The notes: a model not told the origin generated them from the letters alone. A stretch of DNA of 64,000 bases from Hymenobacter lapidiphilus (GCF_003417065.2 NZ_QVLT01000002.1:62001-126000); one strand, 5' to 3'. Numbered from the stretch's first letter, positions 55,572 through 64,000 are shown. Made by a program: numbers and translations.

Positions 55572-56456
55572 ATGCGCTTTCTATTCCTTCGCCTGCTGCC
55601 TGCCCTGCTGATTACGGTGTTGCTGCTGGCTGCCGCCACCGAGTACAGCGTGGCCCGCCCCAGCCGCCGTACCTCCGACGTGGCCTACGTACCGGCCACC
55701 GACTCAGCCTACAGCGCCGGGCGCCACCTGCTCGATGTGTATGCGCCCAAAAAACCGGGTGCCCAGCCCTATCCGGTAGTCGTGTTCATTCATGGCGGCA
55801 ACTGGAACAGCGGCAGCAAAGCCCTGTACGCCTTCGTGGGCCGGCGGCTGGCTAAGCAGGGCGTGGTGGCCGTGGTTATCAACTCCCGGCTGTCGCCCGC
55901 CGTGCGCGTGCCCCAAATGGCCGACGACTGCGCCCGGGCCGTAATCTGGACCCGCCGCCACATTGCCGAGTACGGTGGCGACCCTGCCCGGCTGTTTCTG
56001 ATGGGCCACTCGTCTGGGGGCGGCTTGGCGGGGCTGCTGGCTACCGACGATGCCCGGTTCCGGCGCTGGGGCGAAACCACCAACCCGGTACGCGGCGTGG
56101 TGCTCGACGACGCCGCCGGCCTCGATATGTATGACTACCTGAAAAAGAAAGCTTACCCCGGCGACAACCAGTACATCGTATCCTTTGGCCCCGACCCGGC
56201 CAGCTGGCGCGAGGTGTCGGCCCGCCACCACCTCACGCCCCAAACGCCCCCTTTTCTCATCTTCGTGGGCGGCGAAACCTACCCCTCCATCAGCAGCAGC
56301 AGCGCCGAGTTTCGTAAGGCGCTGGTGAGCCTGGGCCACACGCCCTACTATCAGGTGCAGCCCGGTAAAAACCACATACCGATGGTGCTGCAGCTGTATT
56401 GGCAGCACAATATCATCTACCAGAAGCTGCTGCCGTTTGTGGGGGCGAAGGAGTGA
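55572..56456 (+). CDS. Secreted alpha/beta hydrolase (carboxylesterase-like)
   Basis: A 294-residue protein with an N-terminal membrane or signal segment (FLRLLPALLITVLLLAAATE) and a BD-FAE/Esterase-type fold. The oxyanion motif is VVVFIHGGNWNSGSK, the nucleophile elbow FLMGHSSGGGLAGLLA with Ser (about 145), and the late His in PGKNHIPMVLQLY. An acidic residue between them completes the triad. Members hydrolyse short acyl esters. The ATG at 55572 fits the signal. It is divergent from the TPR gene and convergent with ogt, whose stop is 13 bases away. Confidence 0.9.
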   Translation: MRFLFLRLLPALLITVLLLAAATEYSVARPSRRTSDVAYVPATDSAYSAGRHLLDVYAPKKPGAQPYPVVVFIHGGNWNSGSKALYAFVGRRLAKQGVVAVVINSRLSPAVRVPQMADDCARAVIWTRRHIAEYGGDPARLFLMGHSSGGGLAGLLATDDARFRRWGETTNPVRGVVLDDAAGLDMYDYLKKKAYPGDNQYIVSFGPDPASWREVSARHHLTPQTPPFLIFVGGETYPSISSSSAEFRKALVSLGHTPYYQVQPGKNHIPMVLQLYWQHNIIYQKLLPFVGAKE

Positions 56457-56469
56457 TACGCTACTTCAG

Positions 56470-56997
56470 CTAAAACAGCCCCAATTGCAGCGTGGGGCTT
56501 TCTAACTCCAGCAGCCACTTTTTTCGGGCCAGCCCGCCGGCATAGCCCGTTAGCTGGCCGCTGGCCCCAATAATGCGGTGGCAGGGCCAGATAATAGCCA
56601 GCGGATTCTGGCCATTGGCCGCGCCCACGGCCCGCACCGCGCCGGGGTTAGCCAGTTGCCGGGCCAGGTCGAGGTAGGAGGCCGTGCGGCCATAGGCCAC
56701 GGCCGGCAGCGCCGCCCACACCTGCCGCTGAAATTCGGTGCCGGCTGCTACGTCCGTGCGTACGGTGAACTCGCGCAGCTCGCCCCCAAAATAAGCCTGT
56801 AGCTGCTCGTGGGCCGGCTGCAGGCAGGCGGGCACTGCCTTGGTCAAAGTGGCTGCGTCCGGGCTGCCGGTAGCCAGAAAACCTACTTCGCTCAGGCCCG
56901 CGTCGGTACCCCGCAATTCCAGCAGGCCCAGTGGCGTGGCCAGCAGCGCCCGGGCCAGGGAGCTGGTAGCGGGCAGGGTAGCGGGCAGTTTAGGCAT
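56470..56997 (-). CDS. ogt: Methylated-DNA--protein-cysteine methyltransferase
   Basis: Ogt removes alkyl groups from O6-alkylguanine by moving them to its own cysteine, once per molecule. The 175-residue product has the N-terminal ribonuclease-like domain and the catalytic PCHR motif in LAIIWPCHRIIGASGQLTGY (about 137). It is preceded by GTEFQRQVWAALPAVAYGRT, the typical wing of the DNA-binding helix-turn-helix, and by AVGAANGQNPL. The active-site Glu is in ARKKWLLELE. The length equals that of stand-alone Ogt, with no AraC fusion. It is convergent with the hydrolase gene. Confidence 0.97.
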   Translation of the reverse strand: MPKLPATLPATSSLARALLATPLGLLELRGTDAGLSEVGFLATGSPDAATLTKAVPACLQPAHEQLQAYFGGELREFTVRTDVAAGTEFQRQVWAALPAVAYGRTASYLDLARQLANPGAVRAVGAANGQNPLAIIWPCHRIIGASGQLTGYAGGLARKKWLLELESPTLQLGLF

Positions 56998-57215
56998 TGG
57001 GGGTGAATTAGATAAAAACGCGGTTTCAGGGCCATTTGCTGCCTGTTTGTTGTAGTATGCCGGGGCCCGGAAAGTGCATGAGGCTGCAACTGCCTGAGAA
57101 AATCCTGTATATTAGTAGGAGCGAAGCAGGAAAATATAAATCTACGCGTAGATTTTTGACTGTTGCTTATTTGCGCTCCTTTTACACCGTCTCCACTTCC
57201 AAAGCCACCTCTATC

Positions 57216-58799
57216 GTGCGACGTTTAATTCTTTGCTCTGCGCTCGGTTTGGGCCTGCTCGGCCAGTTGCCGGTAGCCGCGGCGGCGCCCGCGTACATGG
57301 CTGCCCTCGCGCCCACCGAAACGCAGCCCGCTCAGGGCTGGGGCACGGGCCTTACGGCTTACTACTTCAGCAATGGCTCGCTGGCGGGCCAGCCCGTGCT
57401 CAAGCGCCAGGATGAGGTAGTGGATTTCCGCTGGGGCCTGAACTCGCCCGCGCCCGGCCTGCCCGCTGATAATTTTTCGGTGCGCTGGGAAGGCCTGATT
57501 GCCGCGCCGGGTACTGGTCGTTACCGCTTTGTGGCCGTAACCACCGACGAGGTGCGCCTGTGGGTGAACGGCCGGATGGTGCTTGATACCTGGGATGGAA
57601 AAAAGGCAAGCAGCAAGCTTGATAATGGCGTTTCGCTGGCTGCCGGCGAGAAAGCCACCATCAAGCTCGAATACAACAACGCGGCCGGTATGGCCGGTAT
57701 TCAGCTGCATTGGGTAGCCCCCGGCCAGGGCCAGCAGCTGATTCCGACCGGCAACCTCTACCCGCTGGGTTCGCCCACCACGCCCGACCCGGCCGGTACA
57801 CCGCCCGTGGCCAAAGCTGCCGTAGCACCCGCACCCCGGCCCGAGCCGGCTCCGGTGGCCGCTCCCAAGCCGGCCCCGGTAGTTGCCGCTGCCCCCAAGC
57901 CTGCACCCGCTCCTACAGCCGCCAAACCTGCTCCGGCAGCCGCCAAGCCCGCCCCGGCCGTAGCCGCAGCCCCAGCCAAGAAACCGGCAGTTGAGGACGA
58001 GGTAACCCCCGTTGGCGACTTGTCGGGACTCTATGTTATTACGGTTCGCTCGACCGGTAAGCCGCTCGAAGTAACCCAGGACCGTCCGGCAACACTTGCC
58101 GAGCAGCTGGCAACGGCCGGTGCGCCGCCCGCTGCCGACCCGCAGTGGCGGCTCGAACCCACTGGCAGCGGTCTGTACCGCATAGTGGTGCCCGGCAGCA
58201 ACAAAGTACTGGAGGTACTGGGTAGCTCCACTTCCAACGGCGCCCCGGCTAGCCTCTGGACTTACTACAGCGGCTATAACCAGCAGTGGAAAGTGGAGCC
58301 TACCGGCGACGGCTATTTCAAGCTGATTTCGAAAAACGGCCGCAACAAAGCCCTCACCGACAAGGACTCCGTCGATGGTGGCATTCAGCAGTGGCGCTAC
58401 ACGGGCAAACTCACGCAGCAGTGGAAGCTGACGCCGGCCAAAGCCTCCGAAGAGCCCATACTGGCCGGAGCCAACGCCGCCCGCAAAGTTGGTTCCAACA
58501 GCATGAGCGTGTACCCCAACCCCTCCAACGGCGTGATGCAGATGGCCTACAGCCTCAGCGAAGCCAAGCCGCTGGGCTGGGTGCTCTACAACCAGAACGG
58601 CGTAGCCGTGCGCGTATCCGACTACCGCAAGCAGCCCGCCGGCTCGCACCACCAAACCCTCAACTTCAGCAGCCTGCCCGCCGGCGACTACTACCTGAGC
58701 CTGACCGTAGGGGCCAGCAACACCCGCCAGGTGGTGTCCATCCGTCGCCCTGGGGCTGATGCTCCCGAGATAGGCCGCGACGCGGCCGAGCGGCCGTAA
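57216..58799 (+). CDS. Secreted PA14-ricin-type lectin protein with T9SS sorting domain
   Basis: A 527-residue exported protein. A signal peptide from the GTG at 57216 (VRRLILCSALGLGLLGQLPV) precedes a PA14 domain (GTGLTAYYFSNGSLAGQPVL; RYRFVAVTTDEVRLWVNGRM; IQLHWVAPGQGQQLIP). A linker of about 70 residues is built of PAPKPAP-type repeats. A ricin-type QxW lectin domain follows (QWRLEPTGSGLYRIVVPGSN; NQQWKVEPTGDGYFKLISKN; QQWKLTPAK) and a T9SS sorting domain (SMSVYPNPSNGVMQMAYSLS). PA14 and ricin domains both bind sugars, so a polysaccharide-binding surface protein is likely. Unlike most T9SS domains it continues past the last strand (RRPGADAPEIGRDAAERP). Confidence 0.9.
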   Translation: MRRLILCSALGLGLLGQLPVAAAAPAYMAALAPTETQPAQGWGTGLTAYYFSNGSLAGQPVLKRQDEVVDFRWGLNSPAPGLPADNFSVRWEGLIAAPGTGRYRFVAVTTDEVRLWVNGRMVLDTWDGKKASSKLDNGVSLAAGEKATIKLEYNNAAGMAGIQLHWVAPGQGQQLIPTGNLYPLGSPTTPDPAGTPPVAKAAVAPAPRPEPAPVAAPKPAPVVAAAPKPAPAPTAAKPAPAAAKPAPAVAAAPAKKPAVEDEVTPVGDLSGLYVITVRSTGKPLEVTQDRPATLAEQLATAGAPPAADPQWRLEPTGSGLYRIVVPGSNKVLEVLGSSTSNGAPASLWTYYSGYNQQWKVEPTGDGYFKLISKNGRNKALTDKDSVDGGIQQWRYTGKLTQQWKLTPAKASEEPILAGANAARKVGSNSMSVYPNPSNGVMQMAYSLSEAKPLGWVLYNQNGVAVRVSDYRKQPAGSHHQTLNFSSLPAGDYYLSLTVGASNTRQVVSIRRPGADAPEIGRDAAERP

Positions 58800-58808
58800 A
58801 TAGCGCGC

Positions 58809-58832
58809 AAGAAGAAGAAGAAGAAGAAGAAG
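58809..58832. repeat. (AAG)8 microsatellite
   Basis: Eight uninterrupted AAG units directly after the stop of the PA14-lectin gene and running into the terminator stem. Confidence 0.9.
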
Positions 58833-58860
58833 CCCCGTTCCGGCAGTCGGAACGGGGCTT
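58830..58860. terminator. Terminator after the PA14-lectin gene
   Basis: AAGCCCCGTTCCG (58830-58842) pairs perfectly with 58848-58860 around a five-base loop, then CTTGCTTT. It is shared with the convergent PLD gene. Confidence 0.8.
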
Positions 58861-58901
58861 CTTGCTTTATCAGGCCTTATGAAAACCGTAAGCCAGTCAG
58901 C

Positions 58902-59660
58902 TTATCCGGCAAATGCCGGCAGCTCGGCCCACAAGCGGGCAAACTCCGCGGCGTAGGCGGCAATAAGCGTCTGGTCGTGGCTGATGAGCAGATTTTCGAG
59001 ATTGAGTTCGGCCGCCGAGCGGGTCCAGTTATAGCTGCCGGTAAGCACCCGGCTATTATCGGCGAGGGCAAACTTGTGGTGCATGTGGTTGCGGCTCTCA
59101 TCTACGTGTACTGCCAGGCCAGCCGAGTGTAGGGCCCGCACATCGGAGCCCCGGTCGAAGAGCTTTTCGTTATCGGTGAGCAGGCGTACGCGCACGCCCC
59201 GCTGGTGGGCAGCTACCAACTCGTCGCTCAGGCGGTTGTCGGCCACGGTAAACACGCACACGTCCAGCGTCTGCCGGGCCTGCCGGATAAAGCCCTGAAT
59301 GGCGGCCACACAGTCGTCGTGGGGGCTGAAGTACACCCGGGCCGCCTCCGTGGAAGCTGCTGCTGGGAAAGCAGCTGGTCTGGCCGCCGGCGCCAGCGGT
59401 TCTTCCACAGAGGCGGGCAGCAGGGCACTGGCCGTTTCCAGCCACTCTACTACTGCCTTGTCTTTGAAGGTGTTAAAGTGGTTTTTAGCCAACCCGAACA
59501 GCTGGCGGCGCAATGCCTCAAGGTCGCCGTGCTGCTGCTGGAAATCAGCCAGCCGGTCGCGCAGCTCGTCCGCTTCAGCAGCCGACAGGTTGACATCGGC
59601 AAAAGCCTGGCGGAACTGGTTCAGCAGCTCGGATACGGGTGGGGTAGTGGAGTAGGCCAT
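58902..59660 (-). CDS. Phospholipase D-like nuclease (single HKD)
   Basis: A 252-residue protein whose C-terminal half is a PLDc_2 domain with one HxK(x)4D motif: NHMHHKFALADNSRVLTGSY then NWT (about 193). A phosphodiesterase or endonuclease action as a dimer is expected, as in Nuc and related mitochondrial cardiolipin hydrolases. The first 100 residues (LLNQFRQAFADVNLSAAEAD; RLADFQQQHGDLEALRRQLF) are helical and unique. There is no signal peptide, so it is cytoplasmic. It may share a transcript with the glycosidase gene 30 bases upstream. A possible repair or defence role is unproven. Confidence 0.88.
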   Translation of the reverse strand: MAYSTTPPVSELLNQFRQAFADVNLSAAEADELRDRLADFQQQHGDLEALRRQLFGLAKNHFNTFKDKAVVEWLETASALLPASVEEPLAPAARPAAFPAAASTEAARVYFSPHDDCVAAIQGFIRQARQTLDVCVFTVADNRLSDELVAAHQRGVRVRLLTDNEKLFDRGSDVRALHSAGLAVHVDESRNHMHHKFALADNSRVLTGSYNWTRSAAELNLENLLISHDQTLIAAYAAEFARLWAELPAFAG

Positions 59661-59690
59661 GCCGGAAGGTACGGTAAACTGTCGGCGGTC

Positions 59691-60887
59691 CTAGCCCATG
59701 GCCATCAGCTCCGTCCGGGCCAGTTGCCGGGCTACCAGGGCCTGGGCATCGGCCAGGGCATGGGCCGAGGGTTCGTGCAGGTGGCGGGTGAGGCCGGGTG
59801 TTGCCGCAGCCGGGTCGGCGTCCCAGAGGCCCGCGTGGTGCCAGGGCGTAAGGTAGTCCCAGTCGGGACGGTCGATAATGGGGTACAGGCACACGCCCAG
59901 CAGTGGTACCCCGGCGCGTAGGGTTTGTACGGCTTCGTGGGCTACCATATGCAGCCAGTGCGGGCGGTCCTGGCCGGGGTGGCTGGTTTCGGTGAGCACT
60001 ACGGGGCGGCCGTAGCGCTGGTAGGCTTCGGCGAGTAGCGAGCTGAGGGGCCGGAAGCGCGGGTCGTGGTGCTCGTTGGCCCAGGGCAGCGTCTGGTAAG
60101 GCTCCAGCTGCCACTCATTATCATAGTAAAAGTTGAAGCCCAGCAGGTCGAGGTAGTCGGGGTGGCCGCCTAGCTCGGGGCAGAGCCGGCCCGCCAGCAT
60201 ATCAACACTCTGAAACTGGTTGCGGTGGGCCTCGCGGGCCCGGCGCACTTCGGCCGGCCCGGCCCCGTGGCGCGGTACAATGTTGAGTAGCGGTTCGGTA
60301 GTGAGAATCCGCACGGTGGGGTCGGTTTCGCGCAGGGCCGCTACGCCTTCAATGTAGGCCCGCATCAGGCCCCGCTTCACTTCCCAGCCCTGCCCCACGC
60401 AATAGGGCGCGGTGCCGCGCACGTCGCCGCCCAGCCAACTCATAAAGCTCACCTCGTTGATGGGCGTGATGATGAGCACGTCGTAGGGCCGCTGCTGGCG
60501 GTAGAAGTTCACGAAGGCGCGGCACAGGGCGGCGAAGCGGCGGGCAAACAGCGGATGCAGCGGCGTCAGGTCGTCGGGGTAGCCGAAATGGCACAGGTCC
60601 CAGACCTGCTGGATGCCGTGGCGGCGGCCCGCGTCGAGCAGCACCTGCACGGTAGTCCAGTCGTACTCGTAGGGCCGGCGCTCCACCTGGCTCCAGCGGA
60701 TGCCCTCGCGCACAGTGCCCAGCTGATGCTGCCGGATAAGCTCGTAATCGGCATCGAGCAGTTGCAAATGACCGGTCAGGTTCAGAAAATCAACCCGGTT
60801 GCCGAAGGCATTAAGCTGGTCGGTGCACTCGAAACCAGCCATCCAGAACGAGGCGAAGGGCGAATCGGCGGTAGTGGTAAAGGGCAT
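59691..60887 (-). CDS. GH-A clan glycosidase, beta-glucosidase-like
   Basis: A 398-residue retaining glycosidase-like protein. It starts MPFTTTADSPFASFWMAGFE and shows REGIRWSQVE, VWDLCHFGYPDDLTPLHP, the acid/base in IITPINEVSFMSW (about 143) and the nucleophile in VVLTETSHPGQDR (about 299). The TM-barrel order with NE and E at strands 4 and 7 fits clan GH-A and resembles GH1-like bacterial proteins annotated as beta-glucosidases. The start is the ATG at 60887; upstream codons to 60950 seem random. No signal peptide, so cytoplasmic. In many bacteria similar proteins sit near glycosyltransferases; here none is adjacent. Confidence 0.85.
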   Translation of the reverse strand: MPFTTTADSPFASFWMAGFECTDQLNAFGNRVDFLNLTGHLQLLDADYELIRQHQLGTVREGIRWSQVERRPYEYDWTTVQVLLDAGRRHGIQQVWDLCHFGYPDDLTPLHPLFARRFAALCRAFVNFYRQQRPYDVLIITPINEVSFMSWLGGDVRGTAPYCVGQGWEVKRGLMRAYIEGVAALRETDPTVRILTTEPLLNIVPRHGAGPAEVRRAREAHRNQFQSVDMLAGRLCPELGGHPDYLDLLGFNFYYDNEWQLEPYQTLPWANEHHDPRFRPLSSLLAEAYQRYGRPVVLTETSHPGQDRPHWLHMVAHEAVQTLRAGVPLLGVCLYPIIDRPDWDYLTPWHHAGLWDADPAAATPGLTRHLHEPSAHALADAQALVARQLARTELMAMG

Positions 60888-61046
60888 TGATAGCGCGTTG
60901 GTGAAAGAATAAAGGACGATAAAACAGTTGGCCTGCCGGTATTTCGTCATCCTCTATACCCCAAAAAACGCCCAGGGTTAAGGCAGTCCTTGCTACAGTT
61001 GTGCTTAAAGCGGGGGCCTAAACGCGGCCGGGCCAGCCAGGGGGCG

Positions 61047-61967
61047 CTACTTTTTGGTGATGGATTTGGCCTCGATGAAAATGCGCTGGAAGTCCGGATA
61101 CTTGGCCCGGATGGCGTTCTGCAGCTGGTCGATGGCCACCTCCACTTCCTGGGCCGAAAGCTGGTCTTCGAAGTCTACATCGAGAGCCAGCATTACGTCG
61201 GTGGGGCCCAGGTACATCGTGAGCGGGGGGCGCAGGTTCTGCACGCCCGCCTGCTGGCGGCCAATGGCCTGCAGGTCGGCCAGCACTTCGTCGCTCACGC
61301 CCTCGCCCACCAGCAGCGCGCGGGTGCGGCTCACCAGAAACACGGCTACCAGCATCAGCAGCAGGCCAATGGCAATGGAAGCGGCACCGTCGAGGAAGGG
61401 GTTATTGAGCATGTGGCCGAAGAATACGCCCGCCAGCGCCAGTACCAAGCCTATCAGCGCGGCCAGGTTTTCGAGCACAGAGGCGTACACCGCCGGGTCG
61501 CGGCTGGTGCTCAACATCTTCCAGAAGCTGGCCGTTTCGTCGCTTTTGCCCGCGTACAGGGCCCGCATTGAGAGCCAGAAGGCCCAACCCTCGAAGGCCA
61601 CGGCCACTCCCAGTACCACGTAATTCCAGAGCGGATCGGTGAGCGGCTCGGGGTGCTCGATGTGCTTGATGCCTTCGTAGAACGACATGCCCCCGCCGAT
61701 AGCAAAAATCAGCACGGCCACAATCAGGCCCCAGAAATACAGCTCCTTGGAGCGCCCGAAGGGGTGGTGTGCATCGGCCGGGCGCTGGCTCTGCTTCATA
61801 CCATAGAGCAGCAGCACGGCATTGCCGCTATCTACCAGCGAATGGATGCCCTCGGACATCATGGCCGAGGAACCGGTAATAAATGCCGCCACAAACTTGC
61901 TGATGGCAATGCCCACATTGGCCGCCAGACCGCCGTACAAAGCTGATTTGGAAGAGCCTCCGGCCAT
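61047..61967 (-). CDS. Cation diffusion facilitator (CDF) transporter
   Basis: A 306-residue CDF protein exporting divalent metals such as Zn2+, Co2+ or Fe2+ by proton antiport. It has six membrane helices: YGGLAANVGIAISKFVAAFI, then SAMMSEGIHSLVDSGNAVLL with the HxxxD site, HPFGRSKELYFWGLIVAVLI, VVLGVAVAFEGWAFWLSMRA, YASVLENLAALIGLVLALAG and ASIAIGLLLMLVAVFLVS. The C-terminal metal-binding domain follows (VMLALDVDFEDQLSAQEVEV). I chose the ATG at 61967 (MAGGSSKSALYGG); the longer frame to 62099 runs into the divergent promoter. Metal specificity cannot be read. Confidence 0.93.
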   Translation of the reverse strand: MAGGSSKSALYGGLAANVGIAISKFVAAFITGSSAMMSEGIHSLVDSGNAVLLLYGMKQSQRPADAHHPFGRSKELYFWGLIVAVLIFAIGGGMSFYEGIKHIEHPEPLTDPLWNYVVLGVAVAFEGWAFWLSMRALYAGKSDETASFWKMLSTSRDPAVYASVLENLAALIGLVLALAGVFFGHMLNNPFLDGAASIAIGLLLMLVAVFLVSRTRALLVGEGVSDEVLADLQAIGRQQAGVQNLRPPLTMYLGPTDVMLALDVDFEDQLSAQEVEVAIDQLQNAIRAKYPDFQRIFIEAKSITKK

Positions 61968-62129
61968 ATGTGGTGGGGGGGAATAGGGTAGTGGTAAGTG
62001 GATGCGCAGGAGCACGAACCGGCCGCTGGCTGGCTGCCGGTTGGTTGGTACGGGGCGCGTTGAGCAGAAGTTAGCGCCCCGCTCAAACAATCCGCGCAAA
62101 TCCGGCTTTATCGGCCCTATCTTGCTCCT

Positions 62130-63512
62130 ATGCCCGAACCCGCCGCTGCCACTGCTTCCGCCCCACTGAGCCGCCGCCTCGGGCTAGTGCAGGCCACGGC
62201 CCTCAACATGATTGACATGGTGGGCATCGGGCCCTTCGTGACACTGCCGCTCGTGATGGGTTTCATGGGCCCCAACTTTCTGCTGGCCTGGATGGTGGGC
62301 GCGGTCCTGAGCCTGGCCGACGGCTTTATCTGGAGCGAGCTGGGGGCGGCCCACCCCGAGGCCGGTGGCTCCTACCGCTTCCTCAAGCTGGCCTACGGCG
62401 AGCATAAGTGGGGTAGGCTGATGTCGTTTCTGTATGTGTGGCAGACGCTGGTGCAGGCCCCGCTGGTGGTGGCCTCGGGCGCCATTGGCTTCGCCCAGTA
62501 CTTCGCCTACCTCGTGCCGCTGCCCGAGTGGTGGCAGCCCAAGCTGGTGGCCGGCGCGGTGGTCTTACTACTCATCGGGCTGCTCTACCGCCGCATCGAA
62601 GACGTGGGCCGGCTGGGTGTGGCGCTTTGGGTGGGCGTGCTGGCACTGCTGGGCTGGCTGATTTTTGGCGGCCTCACCAACGCCCATATTCCCGTCAACT
62701 GGCTGCCCGAGGGCGGCATTGGGGCGCTGCCGGGCGCGCTGCTGTCGGTGGCCATGGGCCAGGCCACGGTCAAAACCATCTACTCGTACCTGGGCTACTA
62801 CAACGTGTGCCATTTGGGCGGCGAGGTGAAGGAGCCCCAGAAACTCATTCCGCGCAGCATCTTCCTGAGTATAGTGGGCATCATGACGCTGTATCTGCTC
62901 ATGAACTGGAGCGTGGCCTCGGTTATTCCGTGGCAGGAGGCGCGGCACTCCGAGTTTATCGTGAGCCTGTTCATCGAGAAGCTCTATGGGGCCACGGCCG
63001 CCAAAATGGCCACGGCGCTGGTGCTGTGGGTGGCCTTCGCTTCGCTGTTTGCGGTGCTGCTGGGCTACTCGCGTATCCCCTACGCGGCCGCCGCCGACGG
63101 CGAGTTTCTGCCCCTTTTCGCCCGCACCCATCCCACCAAGCACTTCCCGCACGTGTCGCTGCTGCTGCTCGGGGGCGTTGGCTTCGTGTTCAGCCTGCTG
63201 TTCCGGCTGGGCGAGGTTATCAGTGCCATCCTGGCCATGCGTATTCTGGTGCAGTTCGTGGGGCAAGCCGTAGGGCTGGTGCTGCTGCGCCGCCGCAACG
63301 GCACGGCGCACCTGCCCTTCAAAATGCCGCTGTATCCGCTGCCCGTGGTGCTGGCCGTGGTGGTGTGGCTGTGGGTGCTCGTGAGTACGGGCTGGGTTTT
63401 CGTGGTGTCGGGCCTGGCCGTTACGGCTGCCGGCGTGGGTGCCTTTTTGCTCTGGAGCCGCAAGCTCCGGCGCTGGCCTTTTGCGGAGATGCGTGAGCAG
63501 GCTTTGGACTAA
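62130..63512 (+). CDS. APC-family amino acid permease
   Basis: A 460-residue transporter with about twelve helices. The unwound first helix has the APC motif ALNMIDMVGIGPFVTLPLVM, followed by WMVGAVLSLADGFIWSELGA, HPEAGGSYRFLKLAYG, SVAMGQATVKTIYSYLGYYN with VCHLGGEVKEPQKLIPRSIF, and FASLFAVLLGYSRIPYAAAA. Such carriers move amino acids or polyamines by proton symport or exchange. The start is the ATG at 62130, 30 bases from the divergent CDF-side region. Substrate unknown. It is convergent with the GNAT gene at the window edge. Confidence 0.94.
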   Translation: MPEPAAATASAPLSRRLGLVQATALNMIDMVGIGPFVTLPLVMGFMGPNFLLAWMVGAVLSLADGFIWSELGAAHPEAGGSYRFLKLAYGEHKWGRLMSFLYVWQTLVQAPLVVASGAIGFAQYFAYLVPLPEWWQPKLVAGAVVLLLIGLLYRRIEDVGRLGVALWVGVLALLGWLIFGGLTNAHIPVNWLPEGGIGALPGALLSVAMGQATVKTIYSYLGYYNVCHLGGEVKEPQKLIPRSIFLSIVGIMTLYLLMNWSVASVIPWQEARHSEFIVSLFIEKLYGATAAKMATALVLWVAFASLFAVLLGYSRIPYAAAADGEFLPLFARTHPTKHFPHVSLLLLGGVGFVFSLLFRLGEVISAILAMRILVQFVGQAVGLVLLRRRNGTAHLPFKMPLYPLPVVLAVVVWLWVLVSTGWVFVVSGLAVTAAGVGAFLLWSRKLRRWPFAEMREQALD

Positions 63513-63543
63513 CGCTGTTTCAAGCGGGGGCTGCCGGAGCTAT

Positions 63544-64000
63544 TTAATTCAGCCACTTCTCGTAGCAGAAAAAACGCAGCCCCGGCCGGAAGGCCAGCGT
63601 GATTTCGCCCGCGAACCGGTAGCCCAGCTTCGGGAACAGGCCCTGCGTGGCAGCGTTTTCAGAGTTGGTGTCCACTCGTAGCACGCACAGGCCCTGCTGC
63701 CGGGCCAGGGTTTCGGCCTGGGTTAGTAGGGCGGCCGCCACGCCGTGGCCCTGGGCTGCCGGAGCTACAGCCAGCCGGTGCGTTACGAGGGCCGGCTCGG
63801 CGAAGTCCCAGTCGGCCTGGGCGTACTCAGCATCCTGGTGGTTGTGGGTGAGGGCCGCGAAGCCCGCCAGCCGCCCATCCAGCTCCGCCACCCACAAATG
63901 GCCCGCTTCCATATCGGTCCGCAGCACGGCCTCGTTGGGGTAGTCGGCCGACCACTGGCGGTTGCCGGCGGCCTGCATCAGGGGTACCACCTGGGCCAGC
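63544..64000 (-). CDS. GNAT-family N-acetyltransferase (5' end outside window)
   Basis: The frame is open to the window edge, so the start lies outside; the GTG at 63990 is not the true start. The visible part has a GNAT core: GHLWVAELDGRLAGFAALTH, VTHRLAVAPAAQGHGVAAAL, and LLTQAETLARQQGLCVLRVD. The acetyl-CoA loop is R/QGHGVA (V-A-P-A-A-Q-G-H-G-V-A). It ends FFCYEKWLN. GNAT enzymes acetylate amines on proteins or small molecules; the acceptor cannot be told. The gene starts upstream by perhaps 15-20 residues, as is usual in this family. Convergent with the permease. Confidence 0.9.
   Translation of the reverse strand, partial: LAQVVPLMQAAGNRQWSADYPNEAVLRTDMEAGHLWVAELDGRLAGFAALTHNHQDAEYAQADWDFAEPALVTHRLAVAPAAQGHGVAAALLTQAETLARQQGLCVLRVDTNSENAATQGLFPKLGYRFAGEITLAFRPGLRFFCYEKWLN

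Noticed and set aside
57225..58655. 476-codon antisense frame opposite the PA14-lectin gene
   Set aside because: Gly- and Arg-rich shadow of PAPKPAP repeats; the plus strand has a coherent multi-domain protein.
62438..63496. 352-codon frame inside the APC permease gene
   Set aside because: Same-strand shadow frame without hydrophobic helices; the permease frame is intact.

Overview
The window looks like chromosomal DNA from a G+C-rich member of the Bacteroidota, most likely a Hymenobacter-like member of the Cytophagales (inference). The reasons are four secreted proteins that end in type IX secretion (T9SS) sorting domains, promoter-like TAnnTTTG boxes typical of the phylum, lipoproteins with SCKK/GCKK-type lipoboxes, a class Ia ribonucleotide reductase with a eukaryote-like small subunit, and a DPE2-type amylomaltase with two starch-binding domains. 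No rRNA, tRNA, CRISPR array, transposase, integrase or phage structural gene was recognised.

Layout. 1-7.2 kb: a large T9SS surface protein (3' end outside the window) and a malQ-type 4-alpha-glucanotransferase that carries a one-base frameshift. 7.7-15.5 kb: a tamB-tamL envelope assembly pair. 15.9-20.3 kb: a molybdopterin oxidoreductase operon (YdeP/FdhF-like enzyme, small partner, FdhD, membrane protein). 20.3-24.1 kb: an accessory island holding a coupled DUF433-DUF6883-DUF4926 triplet, an uncharacterised gene, three copies of a 50-bp hairpin repeat, a 41-bp tandem repeat, and an AT-rich two-gene cassette (a DUF4365 nuclease-like protein plus an unknown 360-residue partner). 24.1-33 kb: nrdA and nrdB, split by a CotH-like T9SS protein, a T9SS metallophosphoesterase, a cysteine-rich membrane peptide and a DUF6624 gene broken by an amber codon. 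33-36.2 kb: rplU-rpmA, ribD and prmC. 36.3-42.6 kb: a nucleotide-sugar locus (acetyltransferase, UDP-sugar dehydrogenase, galE, rfbB, WbpP-like epimerase, rfbA). 42.7-64 kb: paired lipoproteins, HMG-CoA reductase with an extra N-terminal domain, a TonB-like protein with a paralogue fragment, and then mostly single genes: PhyH oxygenase, two SDRs, a PAP2_C enzyme, an M20 peptidase, an ATP-grasp enzyme, an outer-membrane protein, a TPR protein, an alpha/beta hydrolase, Ogt, a PA14-lectin T9SS protein, a PLD nuclease, a glycosidase, a CDF transporter, an APC permease and a GNAT enzyme.

The most striking non-coding structure is a family of at least six intergenic inverted repeats (consensus arm AACGTCATGCTGA...). 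Several have perfect or near-perfect stems of 30-46 bp, and two of them supply the stop codon and last residues of the upstream gene. The best candidates for an undescribed system are the AT-rich DUF4365 cassette and the neighbouring DUF433-DUF6883-DUF4926 triplet. A cluster of DnaA boxes between nrdB and rplU suggests replication-linked control of dNTP synthesis.
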